This document shows, piece by piece, positions 23,715-32,602 of a DNA stretch of 64,000 bases. The stretch is from NCBI GenBank assembly GCA_044841755.1, contig JAXOFM010000007.1, positions 1 through 64,000 on the forward strand, read 5' to 3'. The DNA comes from CAZAPO01 sp044841755. GTDB lineage: Bacteria > Bacteroidota > Bacteroidia > Flavobacteriales > Flavobacteriaceae. The position numbers were made by a program, and so were the translations under genes. The stretch's first letter is position 1. Each line of letters starts with the position of its first letter. Under the pieces are notes generated by a model. It saw nothing but the letters and a program-made list of their open reading frames with translations. It made no database searches and was not told the DNA's origin.

Positions 23715-26444
23715 TTATATTAATTGTTGTTTATATTTTCCTTTACTTTTTCTAATTCTCACAGCAACAACTTTATATTCTGGACACATCGCTTCACTGT
23801 CATGGACATCACCAGTAATATTGTTGATCATAATTTCTGGGAAGTGGAAAGTGGTACTTAAAATACCTTGTTTTACTTCATCAGTGATTCGAGCTTTAAC
23901 ATCAACTTTTCCTCTTGGAGATTCTAAACAAACGTAATCACCTTCATTAATTAGATGTGTTTTGGCATCTTCAGGGTGAATCATTAAATAATCATCTTGA
24001 AGTATTTGCTCATTGGCAGTTCTACGTGTCATAGCGCCACAATTATAATGTTCTAATTCACGATTTGTGGTCAAGATATAAGGATAGTCCTTGGAGTGTT
24101 CAACCAATTCTTCGGTTTCTCTCCAATCGTTAAACTCAAAGTAGCCCTTACCTCGTTTAAATTCTGTTTTATGCAAAATTTGAGTGTCAGTACCATCTGG
24201 AGCAACAGGCCATTGAAGACCATTTTTACCAAGACGATCCCATTTAATTCCAGCAAAGAAAGGAACTATCTGTGAGATCTCTTCAAGCATTCCATCTGGA
24301 GTATAATCGGGTTGATTATAACCCATTCTTTTCATTATATCAACAATGATTTGACCATCTGGTTTGCAACCTTCAATTGGTTCAACTACCTGATGAACAG
24401 CTTGTACACGACGCTCTCCATTTGTGAATGTTCCACTCTTTTCTAAGAATGAAGCACCTGGAAGAATAACATCCGCTTGTTTTGCAGTTTCAGTCATAAA
24501 TAGCTCCTGAACAATAACGAGATCAGTTGCATTTAACGCTTTGATCACTTTTTGAGTATTAGGATCAGTTTGAACTACATCCTCGCCAATAATCCAGATA
24601 GCTTTTAGTTTTCCATCAAGCGCGGCATCGAACATTTCAGGAATCTTATAGCCAATATGCTTCGGAACTTCAACTCCATAGAACTCATTATACTTTTTAT
24701 TGACCTCATCTTTAGTAACGTCTAAATAACCAGCTCCTTGATGAGGCTGTACTCCCATATCTGCAGATCCTTGTACATTATTTTGACCACGTAATGGGTT
24801 TACTCCAACACCTTTTCTTCCAATATTTCCTGTCATTAATGCTAGATCAGCAATTTGCATTACAGTGAAGGTTCCTTGAGAATGCTCTGTTACTCCTAGT
24901 CCATGGAAAGACATTGCATTTGGAGCAGTGGCATAAGCAATTGCCGCTGCTTTTACCTCATTTCTGTCAACTCCAGATACAGATTCTAATTTATCAAGAT
25001 CTATGCTTAAGATCTCCTTTTTGAAATCTTCGTAACCTTCTGTTCTATTATCTACAAACGATTCATCTACCAATCCTTCAGATATGATATAATACATCAT
25101 CATATTTAACACAGCAACATTGGTTCCTGGTCTTAGTGCTAAATGATGTGTGGCATATCTTGCTAATTCCGTTCTACGTGGATCAATTACAATTGAAACA
25201 TTATCAGCTTTCATTGCAAACTGCTTCAGTTTTGCTCCTGTTACAGGATGCGCATCTGTTGGGTTTGCTCCAATGACCATAATGCAATTGGTGTGCTGTA
25301 AATCTTCTATAGAATTGGTTGCTGCTCCAGTTCCAAAAGTACGTTGCATTCCTAAAGCAGTAGGAGAGTGGCATACGCGAGCGCAACCGTCAATATTATT
25401 AGTACTTAGCACAGCTCTAAAGAACTTTTGCATCAAATAGTTCTCTTCGTTTGTGCATCGCGAAGAGGAAATTCCAGCCATCGAATCTGGTCCGAATTCT
25501 TCTTTATATCTCGTAAGTTTTTCAGCAATATAAGTGTAAACTTCATCCCAACTTACTTTTTCAAATTCACCACTAAGGTTTTTAATCATAGGCGAATTTA
25601 GTCGCTCTGGGTGATCATAGAATTTGAAAGCGTATCTTCCTTTTAAACAAGTATGTCCTTGATTCACTTCTGCATCATATGGTGCTTGAATACTTAAGAT
25701 CTCACCATTTGTAGTTGATACCTCTAGATTACAACCTACTCCACAGTATGTACAGATGGTTCTTGTTGTCTCGGTTGCCCAAATTGCCTTAGATTGGAAA
25801 ACATCAGAAATTGCAGATGTTGGACAAGCTTGTGAACAAGCTCCACAACTTACACAATCAGATTCCATGAATGATTGATCTAATCCTTTAATGATATGAG
25901 TGTCGAAACCACGTCCAGCCATACTTAGTACAAATTGTCCTTGCACTTCATCACATGCCCTAACACAACGGTAGCAATTGATACACTTTGATAGATCAGA
26001 AGTCATATAAGGGTGAGAAAGATCCTTTTCTCTTTCTAAGTGTGTTTCACCTTCTGGGTAACGTACCTTACGAATACCAACTTGTGCTGCGACAGTTTGT
26101 AATTCACAATTTCCATTTACTTCACAAGTCAAACAATCTAAAGGGTGATCGGTTAGAACAAGTTCAATAATGTTTTTTCGTAAAGCTTTTATAGCTTCGG
26201 TACTCGTGTAAATATGGTAACCAGCTCTCACTGGAGTATGGCACGAAGCCATTGTTTTTGTCTTTCCAAGAGCTTCTAATCCTACCTCTACACTACAAAC
26301 TCGACAAGATCCGAATGGATCCAGATTTGGAGCATCACATAACGTTGGGATTAACCCTTTTTCTCTATATCTTCTGATGAAGGATAAAATGGTTTCGCCT
26401 TCAACTATTTCAAATTCCTGATTGTCAATAAATGCTGTTTTCAT
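23715..26444 (-). CDS. formate dehydrogenase catalytic (alpha) subunit, Cys type
   Basis: 909 residues, cytoplasmic. In order: a [2Fe-2S] ferredoxin domain (CDAPNLDPFGSCRVC, then SCHTPV), a His-Cys [4Fe-4S] segment (HPLDCLTCEVNGNC), two ferredoxin clusters (CINCYRCVRAC, CVSCGACSQAC), and the molybdopterin domain with its own cluster (CTYCGVGC). The metal-binding residue is Cys358 in CARVCHSPT, next to His359, the formate dehydrogenase signature with Cys instead of selenocysteine. C-terminal MopB-binding motifs follow. With the NuoE-NuoF-like partner one base upstream and fdhD before that, this is an NAD-linked formate dehydrogenase: formate to CO2 with electrons to NAD+. No Tat leader, which fits a soluble cytoplasmic enzyme. 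Confidence 0.92.
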   Translation of the reverse strand: MKTAFIDNQEFEIVEGETILSFIRRYREKGLIPTLCDAPNLDPFGSCRVCSVEVGLEALGKTKTMASCHTPVRAGYHIYTSTEAIKALRKNIIELVLTDHPLDCLTCEVNGNCELQTVAAQVGIRKVRYPEGETHLEREKDLSHPYMTSDLSKCINCYRCVRACDEVQGQFVLSMAGRGFDTHIIKGLDQSFMESDCVSCGACSQACPTSAISDVFQSKAIWATETTRTICTYCGVGCNLEVSTTNGEILSIQAPYDAEVNQGHTCLKGRYAFKFYDHPERLNSPMIKNLSGEFEKVSWDEVYTYIAEKLTRYKEEFGPDSMAGISSSRCTNEENYLMQKFFRAVLSTNNIDGCARVCHSPTALGMQRTFGTGAATNSIEDLQHTNCIMVIGANPTDAHPVTGAKLKQFAMKADNVSIVIDPRRTELARYATHHLALRPGTNVAVLNMMMYYIISEGLVDESFVDNRTEGYEDFKKEILSIDLDKLESVSGVDRNEVKAAAIAYATAPNAMSFHGLGVTEHSQGTFTVMQIADLALMTGNIGRKGVGVNPLRGQNNVQGSADMGVQPHQGAGYLDVTKDEVNKKYNEFYGVEVPKHIGYKIPEMFDAALDGKLKAIWIIGEDVVQTDPNTQKVIKALNATDLVIVQELFMTETAKQADVILPGASFLEKSGTFTNGERRVQAVHQVVEPIEGCKPDGQIIVDIMKRMGYNQPDYTPDGMLEEISQIVPFFAGIKWDRLGKNGLQWPVAPDGTDTQILHKTEFKRGKGYFEFNDWRETEELVEHSKDYPYILTTNRELEHYNCGAMTRRTANEQILQDDYLMIHPEDAKTHLINEGDYVCLESPRGKVDVKARITDEVKQGILSTTFHFPEIMINNITGDVHDSEAMCPEYKVVAVRIRKSKGKYKQQLI

Positions 26445-26445
26445 G

Positions 26446-28098
26446 TTAGTTGAAGTATTCTTTTAGTTCATCATCAAAATATTGAAGTGCATTACGCACT
26501 GGAAGTGGAATTCCTCCACCATGAGCACATAACGATCCTTGTTCAAGTGTTGTTAGCAAATCGTTGAATAGTTTTCTATCTATTTTATAATCTGAGTTCA
26601 ATGCCTTTGAAGACATTTCGTGACCTCTTTTGGTTCCTAATCTGCAAGGGAAACATTTTCCACAGCTTTCGTATGAAGCAAAATCAAATAGATGCTCAAT
26701 AAAGTTCATAATAGGATAATCTTTAGGAATGCTGATAACTGAAGCATGTCCTAAAAGGAATCCCTCTTTAGAAAAAGATTCAAAATCTAAAGTTAGATCC
26801 TGAATTTTATGTACTGGGACCAATCCACCAAGGGGACCTCCAATTTGTAATGCTTTTACATCAGTTTTAAAGCCACCGCCTATATCATAAATAACTTCGG
26901 AAAGCGGTGTTCCCATTTCAATTTCATACAGACCTGGATTCATAAAGAAGCTGTCTAAACTTACTAGTTTTGTCCCTGAGGAATGTTCGGTTCCAACGCT
27001 TTTCCAGTGCGATCCACCATGCTCAATTATATTACGTAAGTTGGCTAGCGTCTCCACATTATTAACGATGGTAGGTTTGTTAAACAGTCCTTTTTGAGCT
27101 GGATAAGGAGGTCTCACGCGAACCTCTGGTCTTTGACCTTCGATCGAATTTATAAGGGCTGTTTCTTCTCCACAAATGTATGATCCTTGAGCTTGAATGA
27201 TCTTGATGTCAAAATCAAACCCACTGCCTTCTATGTTTTTTCCAATAAGCCTTTTTTCACGAAGTTCATCAATTGCTTCTTGCATTTTAGCAACCGATTC
27301 TGGATACTCTGCACGAATGTAAACAATACCATAATTTGCATGAGTAACATACCCAGAAACCAGCATCCCAAATAAAACAGAATGTGGTCTTTCTTCTAAT
27401 AAATACCTATCTGAAAAAGCTCCTGGATCTCCTTCATCACCATTACAGATAATAAACTTGACATCACTTTCTGTCATTCTGCAGCTTTCCAGTTTTAATC
27501 CTTTAGGAAATCCTGCACCACCACGACCTCTAACATTAGAAGTCTTTATTTCTAGCAACACTTCCAAAGAATCAACCTTAAGAACCCTCTTAAAAGGTGC
27601 ATAATACTCATCAATTCCCGGGAATGGTTTTGTTAGCACAGGTCGACCATTTGCTTTTACATTGTACTTGTCAATATTTCGATCTGTATCAGATTCTTTG
27701 ATTTCACTTAAGTGATTAATAGCATCTCCAGAGTAGTTTTTTCCTTTGTAATGAAAAGCACTGTTCTCGTGACATCTTCCTAAGCAAGTCATATGTCCTA
27801 TTTCTTCATCTTTGAACTCAGTTTTTAAGGTTTCAACTACTTTATCCTGTGTACCTGCACAAACACAAGCTGTACCATTACAGAAATAAACTTTTTTACC
27901 CTTATTGTCCGGTCTTAGGAAATCGTAAAAAGTGGTAGCTCCATAGGTGTTAGCTGTTCCAACTAAAAACTCTTCGGCTAAAGTTTGCAATTCTTCATCA
28001 CTAGGAGCGCCTTTAGGTTGTGCCAAACGGCCCATAGTGTCGAACAAACTATTTTCGACACCTTTTCTCCCTAATAATTCACTTAAATTATTTGACAT
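26446..28098 (-). CDS. formate dehydrogenase NAD-binding subunit, NuoE-NuoF fusion
   Basis: 550 residues. Residues 1 to about 130 are a NuoE/FdsG-like domain: a short helical part, then a thioredoxin-like [2Fe-2S] fold with CNGTAC and CLGRC supplying four cysteines. The rest is a NuoF/FdsB-like flavoprotein: NVRGRGGAGFPKGLK and CNGDEGDPGAFSDR (FMN and NADH sites), YICGEETALINSIEG, and a C-terminal [4Fe-4S] site SCGKCFPCRLGT plus SLCAHGG. In Cupriavidus-type enzymes these are separate subunits (FdsG and FdsB); here they are one chain. The subunit would pass electrons from the formate-oxidising subunit to NAD+. The gene is 1 bp from the catalytic subunit gene and 6 bp from fdhD. Confidence 0.9.
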   Translation of the reverse strand: MSNNLSELLGRKGVENSLFDTMGRLAQPKGAPSDEELQTLAEEFLVGTANTYGATTFYDFLRPDNKGKKVYFCNGTACVCAGTQDKVVETLKTEFKDEEIGHMTCLGRCHENSAFHYKGKNYSGDAINHLSEIKESDTDRNIDKYNVKANGRPVLTKPFPGIDEYYAPFKRVLKVDSLEVLLEIKTSNVRGRGGAGFPKGLKLESCRMTESDVKFIICNGDEGDPGAFSDRYLLEERPHSVLFGMLVSGYVTHANYGIVYIRAEYPESVAKMQEAIDELREKRLIGKNIEGSGFDFDIKIIQAQGSYICGEETALINSIEGQRPEVRVRPPYPAQKGLFNKPTIVNNVETLANLRNIIEHGGSHWKSVGTEHSSGTKLVSLDSFFMNPGLYEIEMGTPLSEVIYDIGGGFKTDVKALQIGGPLGGLVPVHKIQDLTLDFESFSKEGFLLGHASVISIPKDYPIMNFIEHLFDFASYESCGKCFPCRLGTKRGHEMSSKALNSDYKIDRKLFNDLLTTLEQGSLCAHGGGIPLPVRNALQYFDDELKEYFN

Positions 28099-28104
28099 AT
28101 AAAT

Positions 28105-28929
28105 TTAACTCGCTTTTGTTTGATTAGTATTGTGTTTGGTTCTATGTGGATTTGCATAACAAGTTGCTCGATTGTCTCTGCAAAATGCAAAAAGTGTTAT
28201 TCCTAATTCCTTAGCGTAATCTACAGCTAAAGAAGATGGAGCAGAAACTGCAGCTAAAAACGGAATTTGCGCCTTAAAACATTTGATAATTATCTCATAC
28301 GAAATACGCCCACTTACAGTCATTATTTTAGCATCTTTCAGGCTATTGTCATTGATTAGCTTTCCAATGATTTTATCCACAGCATTGTGACGTCCGATAT
28401 CTTCCATTGTGGACAAAGCTTTCCCATTGATATCAAAAGCAGTTGCTCCATGACATCCTCCAGATTCTTTAAAGTTTTCTTGCAAATTATTCATTTGTTG
28501 AAATAACTGATGAATAATGGAAATGTCAAGTTTAACCGAATCATCAATGGTTTTCCCAATGAAGTGCAAATCTTCTAGTTCGGTCTTACCGCAAACACCA
28601 CAAGAGGAAACTGATAACAGACTTCTGCTGTTAGAATAACCATAACCTAGTTTTTCTTTAGGAATACTAACATTCACTATAGAGACCACTCCATTTTCAT
28701 TTTCTTTTTTTATCACAATTTCAGGAGAAAATGAAGTGTCATTTATCACACCTTCGGCATGTAAAAGACCTCTCACTAGAGATATATCATCTCCAGGAGT
28801 ACGCATAGAAACCGTAAACGGTTCACCGTTAATGTTTATTTGAAGAGCTTCTTCTATCGTTAAGGAGTCTAGGACTTTTTCTTCCTTGTGTTGATTGAAT
28901 TTTTTGCCTTCATATTTACGTGTTGCCAT
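28105..28929 (-). CDS. fdhD: FdhD, formate dehydrogenase accessory sulfurtransferase
   Basis: 274 residues. FdhD passes sulfur from a cysteine desulfurase to the molybdenum cofactor, which activates formate dehydrogenase. Motifs visible: FTVSMRTPGDD and VRGLLHAEGVI near the N-terminus, the sulfur-relay loop SSCGVCGK with Cys110 and Cys113, GGCHGATAFD, and DIGRHNAVDKIIGK, all standard for the family. It is the first gene of the operon, 6 bp before the NuoE-NuoF fusion and ahead of the catalytic subunit, as expected for its role. The ATG at 28929 is the only sensible start. Confidence 0.95.
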   Translation of the reverse strand: MATRKYEGKKFNQHKEEKVLDSLTIEEALQININGEPFTVSMRTPGDDISLVRGLLHAEGVINDTSFSPEIVIKKENENGVVSIVNVSIPKEKLGYGYSNSRSLLSVSSCGVCGKTELEDLHFIGKTIDDSVKLDISIIHQLFQQMNNLQENFKESGGCHGATAFDINGKALSTMEDIGRHNAVDKIIGKLINDNSLKDAKIMTVSGRISYEIIIKCFKAQIPFLAAVSAPSSLAVDYAKELGITLFAFCRDNRATCYANPHRTKHNTNQTKAS

Positions 28930-28991
28930 ACCTGAATGCTAACTAACTGACAAGTTACAAAAAGTAAAAATAATTTGGGTGTTAATTTTAG

Positions 28992-29789
28992 CTAGTCAAG
29001 TAATTGTAATGTTACCATATAAGCACAGTGATCAGAGGCTATAGTATCACAAATAACTTTTGAATCCAGAACCTTCCATCTATGCTGAGGATAGAATAAA
29101 ATATAATCAATTTTCTTTCTTGGATTTTCTGAAGGATATGTTGATTCTGGATTATCTTTATTATAACTACCTTCCCATAACGATTCAAGAATATTCATAG
29201 TAGTACTTCTAGGTTGAGCATTGAGATCACCAGCTAAGATCGTTGGATGATTATTGGATTTGAATGTTTGATTGATCTTTTTGGCTTGCATTATTCGGTT
29301 ATCTTCTTCCTTTAAGTGGTCAAGATGCGTCCCAATAAAAGAAATGGTGTCCTTTGATGGTAATACAGTTGTTATCTCGAGCGCTGCACGTGGCTCATCA
29401 CCAGGGATAAATGGTAAAGCAACATTTCGACTAGATAAAAAAGAATGTTTTGACAAAACACCTTCACCATATTCACCTCCATCGTAATACATAGCTCGTC
29501 CAAAAATGGAAGCCATTTTGGTTCGCCAACCAAGTTCTGTTGCCAAATCATAATTTTTTGCTCTATTGGTTTTGTAATCCACTTCTTGAAGAGCAACAAA
29601 ATCAGGATCTGTATCCAGAATTACCTTAGCAATGGCATCAAGATCAAAGTCTCCTTTTGTAGTGGCTCCATGAAGAATGTTAAAAGATAAAACCTTAACA
29701 ACTTTTGAAGAATCTACCTGAGTTTGCGCTACTAAAGCATCAGTTGTTAAAAAGAATGTGAGAAGTATAATTGCGTATTTGAATCTCAT
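28992..29789 (-). CDS. secreted endonuclease/exonuclease/phosphatase (EEP) family protein
   Basis: 265 residues with a Sec signal peptide ending about ALVAQ22, with no lipobox. EEP blocks present: LSFNILHG, ALQEVDYKT, GTHLDHL, LAGDLNAQPRS, KIDYILF and SDHCAYM, giving the full metal and catalytic set. It is only loosely similar to the lipoprotein EEP at 14404. It may hydrolyse phosphodiesters in sugar, inositol or lipid substrates; specificity is unknown. It starts 3 bp after the carboxypeptidase gene and is the last member of a four-gene run of exported enzymes. Confidence 0.83.
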   Translation of the reverse strand: MRFKYAIILLTFFLTTDALVAQTQVDSSKVVKVLSFNILHGATTKGDFDLDAIAKVILDTDPDFVALQEVDYKTNRAKNYDLATELGWRTKMASIFGRAMYYDGGEYGEGVLSKHSFLSSRNVALPFIPGDEPRAALEITTVLPSKDTISFIGTHLDHLKEEDNRIMQAKKINQTFKSNNHPTILAGDLNAQPRSTTMNILESLWEGSYNKDNPESTYPSENPRKKIDYILFYPQHRWKVLDSKVICDTIASDHCAYMVTLQLLD

Positions 29790-29792
29790 TAA

Positions 29793-31058
29793 TCAATAGG
29801 AGTTATATATTTTATACAAGTGTTCTTGAATCTGAGTCCTAATTTGTGAATTTGTTAGCTTATAATGATTGTTCATATAGCTAAAAATCAAAAGAGTTCC
29901 TTTTTTAGTAATGAGGTAGCCACTCAAACTGTAGTTGTTGGAAAGCGTTCCGGACTTAGCATATAAATACGGAGTTTCGTTCCCGTACCAATTCCGTAAT
30001 GTTCCACTTTTTCCGCCTACTGGAAAATAGCTTAGCAGTTTTTCAAGGGGAATTTCCTCATACATTTTAGTAAGTAAATGAACTGTGTCTTCTGGAGTAA
30101 ATAAATTATATCTTGAAAGCCCTGAACCATCAACCCATCTAGGTTCTTGAGGTAGATCTGAAAGATGATTTTTAAGTATGTACTTGATGCCTTCATGAAC
30201 ATTATATTTGCCAGAAGTCTCTTTCCCAACCTGCAGCATAAGCTGATCTGCTATAAAATTATCACTTACAACCAGCATTTGTTTATATACCGAATCTACT
30301 GCAACACTATATAATGTTTTAAAAGGAATTGAATTGGATTTGGTAACTACATTAATTGGTTTTTGCAGCGTATCACTAAGCAATTTAGCAACCAAAGTCG
30401 TTGATGTTTTAAAGGGAATGTAATTAAAGGTTGAATCATTTTTTGCTAAATAAAAGTGGTTCTTATCAAATGCTCTATTAATTTCAATAGAGTCCAAAAC
30501 TTCTATGTTTTGCGTAAAGTGAGATGGCCCACTTATAACTGAATCCTTTTTCATGGCATAAGAAACTATATTTCCATGAATTGGGAATAAGCTCTTTTCA
30601 GGCATGTAGTAATATTGATAATCTCCCCAAGACCATCCGCTTCCAAATTTGTCGTCATCAATCGATTCATCTATTATACTAATAGTCCCTTGATGCTCTT
30701 GAAAAAAAGCTATAGTTTTTGAATCTTCAAAATTATAAAGGAGCGTTGGGTCTGCAGTTCCTTTAATATATAATGTATCGTTACGTTCTATGTATTCTAG
30801 CCCTTTTATAGAATCACCTAGAGTTTTATATGCCGCATAAAAAGTATATAACTTGGTATTTGAAGCAGGAGTAAAGTACTTGGCTCCATTATGATTAATG
30901 ATCTCTTTTTTTGTTTCAGGGTTATAAAGAACAAAGCCTTTGAAATAGGAAGAGTCTTTATGGTTATTAGTAAAGTCTTTTTTGAGTTGAGAAGTCACTC
31001 CGCATGAATAGATTTGAAGAATAATGGCTACTAAACCTATATACTTGAACACTTTCAT
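29793..31058 (-). CDS. D-alanyl-D-alanine carboxypeptidase / PBP4-like (peptidase S13) lipoprotein
   Basis: 421 residues. The leader ends in IYSC with Cys19 as lipidation site. Penicillin-binding motifs: S66-N-T-K69 in FTPASNTKL, SDN in VVSDNFIADQ, and KSG in LYAKSGTLSNNYSLSGY (KTG equivalent). The order and spacing fit peptidase family S13 (DacB/PBP4), which trims or cuts cross-bridges in peptidoglycan in the periplasm. An additional KSGTL occurs just before (VGGKSGTLRN). It overlaps the sulfatase stop by one base (TAATG), indicating translational coupling. Confidence 0.87.
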   Translation of the reverse strand: MKVFKYIGLVAIILQIYSCGVTSQLKKDFTNNHKDSSYFKGFVLYNPETKKEIINHNGAKYFTPASNTKLYTFYAAYKTLGDSIKGLEYIERNDTLYIKGTADPTLLYNFEDSKTIAFFQEHQGTISIIDESIDDDKFGSGWSWGDYQYYYMPEKSLFPIHGNIVSYAMKKDSVISGPSHFTQNIEVLDSIEINRAFDKNHFYLAKNDSTFNYIPFKTSTTLVAKLLSDTLQKPINVVTKSNSIPFKTLYSVAVDSVYKQMLVVSDNFIADQLMLQVGKETSGKYNVHEGIKYILKNHLSDLPQEPRWVDGSGLSRYNLFTPEDTVHLLTKMYEEIPLEKLLSYFPVGGKSGTLRNWYGNETPYLYAKSGTLSNNYSLSGYLITKKGTLLIFSYMNNHYKLTNSQIRTQIQEHLYKIYNSY

Positions 31059-32587
31059 TAATTATCCCCTAATTGTTTAAACTTAAATCGATCATTATTT
31101 GAAGGTTGATGTTCACGAGTCATTATTTCTTCAATCTTATTTACAATTTCGGGATGTTGAGTTGCAAGATCACTACTTTCAGCAATATCGTTTTCTAGAT
31201 CATAAAGTTCAATGCTAAGGTTTCCATCAAATATGTCTTTTCTTATTCCTTTCCATTTTCCTAGTCTTACTGCTTGTTGCCCATTGTAACTTGGGAATTC
31301 CCAATATAAGAATTCATGTTCCTTTTGTTTTTTGTTTAATAACTCTGAAGCGAAGCTAATTCCGTCAACATTATCAGGAGGATCAACACTAACAATATCA
31401 CAAAGTGTAGGCATAACATCATAAAAGGATGAAATATGATCGCTTGTAGTTCCTGCTTCAATTTTTCCTGGCCAACTCGCAATCATTGGAACTCTAATTC
31501 CACCCTCATAAACATATCCTTTGGTTTTACCATAACCATTTTGGAAAGGTTTTGAGCTTTCAAAGTATTCAAAATCTACACCTCCAGTATATGTTGGACC
31601 ATTATCGCTACTAACTATAATTATGGTATTTTCATAAAGATCTAGCTCTTTAAGTAGAGCAACCAAATCACCCAGTTGCTGATCTAAATAAGTAATCATT
31701 GCTGCATAAGTTGCTCTCGGATTTCTATTTGGGAAATAGCCTCTGTTTCCTAAATAAGGCTCTTCTTCTCCTAAAATATCAGAATAAACTTTTACGTCTT
31801 CAAGAGGAGCTTGCAATGGTAAGTGAGGTAATGGAGATGCATAATACATAAAGAAAGGTTCTTCCTTATTTTTATTTATAAATTCAATAGCCTTATCATG
31901 AATAATCTTTGGAGCATAGTCATTTTGATTGAATTTAGCATAACTATCCACATTATAGGGATCAGACAAAGAATCTAATTTTGTACGTGGAGCAACTAAT
32001 TCATTGTTTAGACTAACCTTTTGTTTATTTTCCCAAAGATGAGGAGGGTAAAGGTTATGTGCTTGACGTTGACAGTTGTACCCAAAGAAGTAATCAAAAC
32101 CTTGCTGGTTTGGAACTCCTTCAGTATTTGGAGCTCCTAATCCCCATTTTCCAAAAAGCCCAGTGGTATATCCAGCTTCTTTTAGCTTATGACCAATAGT
32201 GATTGTATTTTCAGGAATAGGTCTTTGGCCTTCAAATTCTGGGTTGCTTGATGCTAGTTCATAGTCCCAAACATCTCCTCGTTCTTTCCATTCATCATTC
32301 CCTCTAATAAATGCGTGTCCAGAATGCAGTCCAGTAAGTAGCATGTATCTTGCTGGAGCACAAACTGGAGCGCCAGAATAATGCTGAGTGAATAACATGC
32401 CATTGTTGGCAAGCGCATCCATATTTGGCGTTTTGATTATTTCCTGCCCATAGACACCAACTTCTCCATATCCAAGATCATCAGCTAAAAAATAGATAAT
32501 GTTTGGTTTGGTTGGAACAGGTTTATCTTCTGATTTATTGCAACTCAATAGAATTACAGCAATCCAGAATAAGTAAAAAAACTTCAT
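31058..32587 (-). CDS. family S1 (formylglycine-dependent) sulfatase lipoprotein
   Basis: About 509 residues. The leader MKFFYLFWIAVILLSC ends in lipidation Cys16. The S1 sulfatase signature is complete: metal aspartates in FLADDLGYGE, then CAPARYMLLTG (C-x-P-x-R) with Cys76 to be converted to formylglycine by an external maturase, and VSSDNGPTYTGG for the second metal half-site. It removes sulfate esters from a carbohydrate or small molecule in the periplasm or at the surface; the subfamily is not clear. The ATG at 32587 gives a clean lipoprotein leader; an in-frame GTG at 32596 is an alternative. The maturase gene is not in the window. Confidence 0.88.
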   Translation of the reverse strand: MKFFYLFWIAVILLSCNKSEDKPVPTKPNIIYFLADDLGYGEVGVYGQEIIKTPNMDALANNGMLFTQHYSGAPVCAPARYMLLTGLHSGHAFIRGNDEWKERGDVWDYELASSNPEFEGQRPIPENTITIGHKLKEAGYTTGLFGKWGLGAPNTEGVPNQQGFDYFFGYNCQRQAHNLYPPHLWENKQKVSLNNELVAPRTKLDSLSDPYNVDSYAKFNQNDYAPKIIHDKAIEFINKNKEEPFFMYYASPLPHLPLQAPLEDVKVYSDILGEEEPYLGNRGYFPNRNPRATYAAMITYLDQQLGDLVALLKELDLYENTIIIVSSDNGPTYTGGVDFEYFESSKPFQNGYGKTKGYVYEGGIRVPMIASWPGKIEAGTTSDHISSFYDVMPTLCDIVSVDPPDNVDGISFASELLNKKQKEHEFLYWEFPSYNGQQAVRLGKWKGIRKDIFDGNLSIELYDLENDIAESSDLATQHPEIVNKIEEIMTREHQPSNNDRFKFKQLGDN

Positions 32588-32602
32588 AAGTTTCACTAAG
32601 AT

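Noticed and set aside
25371..25373. Selenocysteine at the formate dehydrogenase active site
   Set aside because: The codon is TGC (Cys358) on the minus strand, not TGA, so no recoding is needed.
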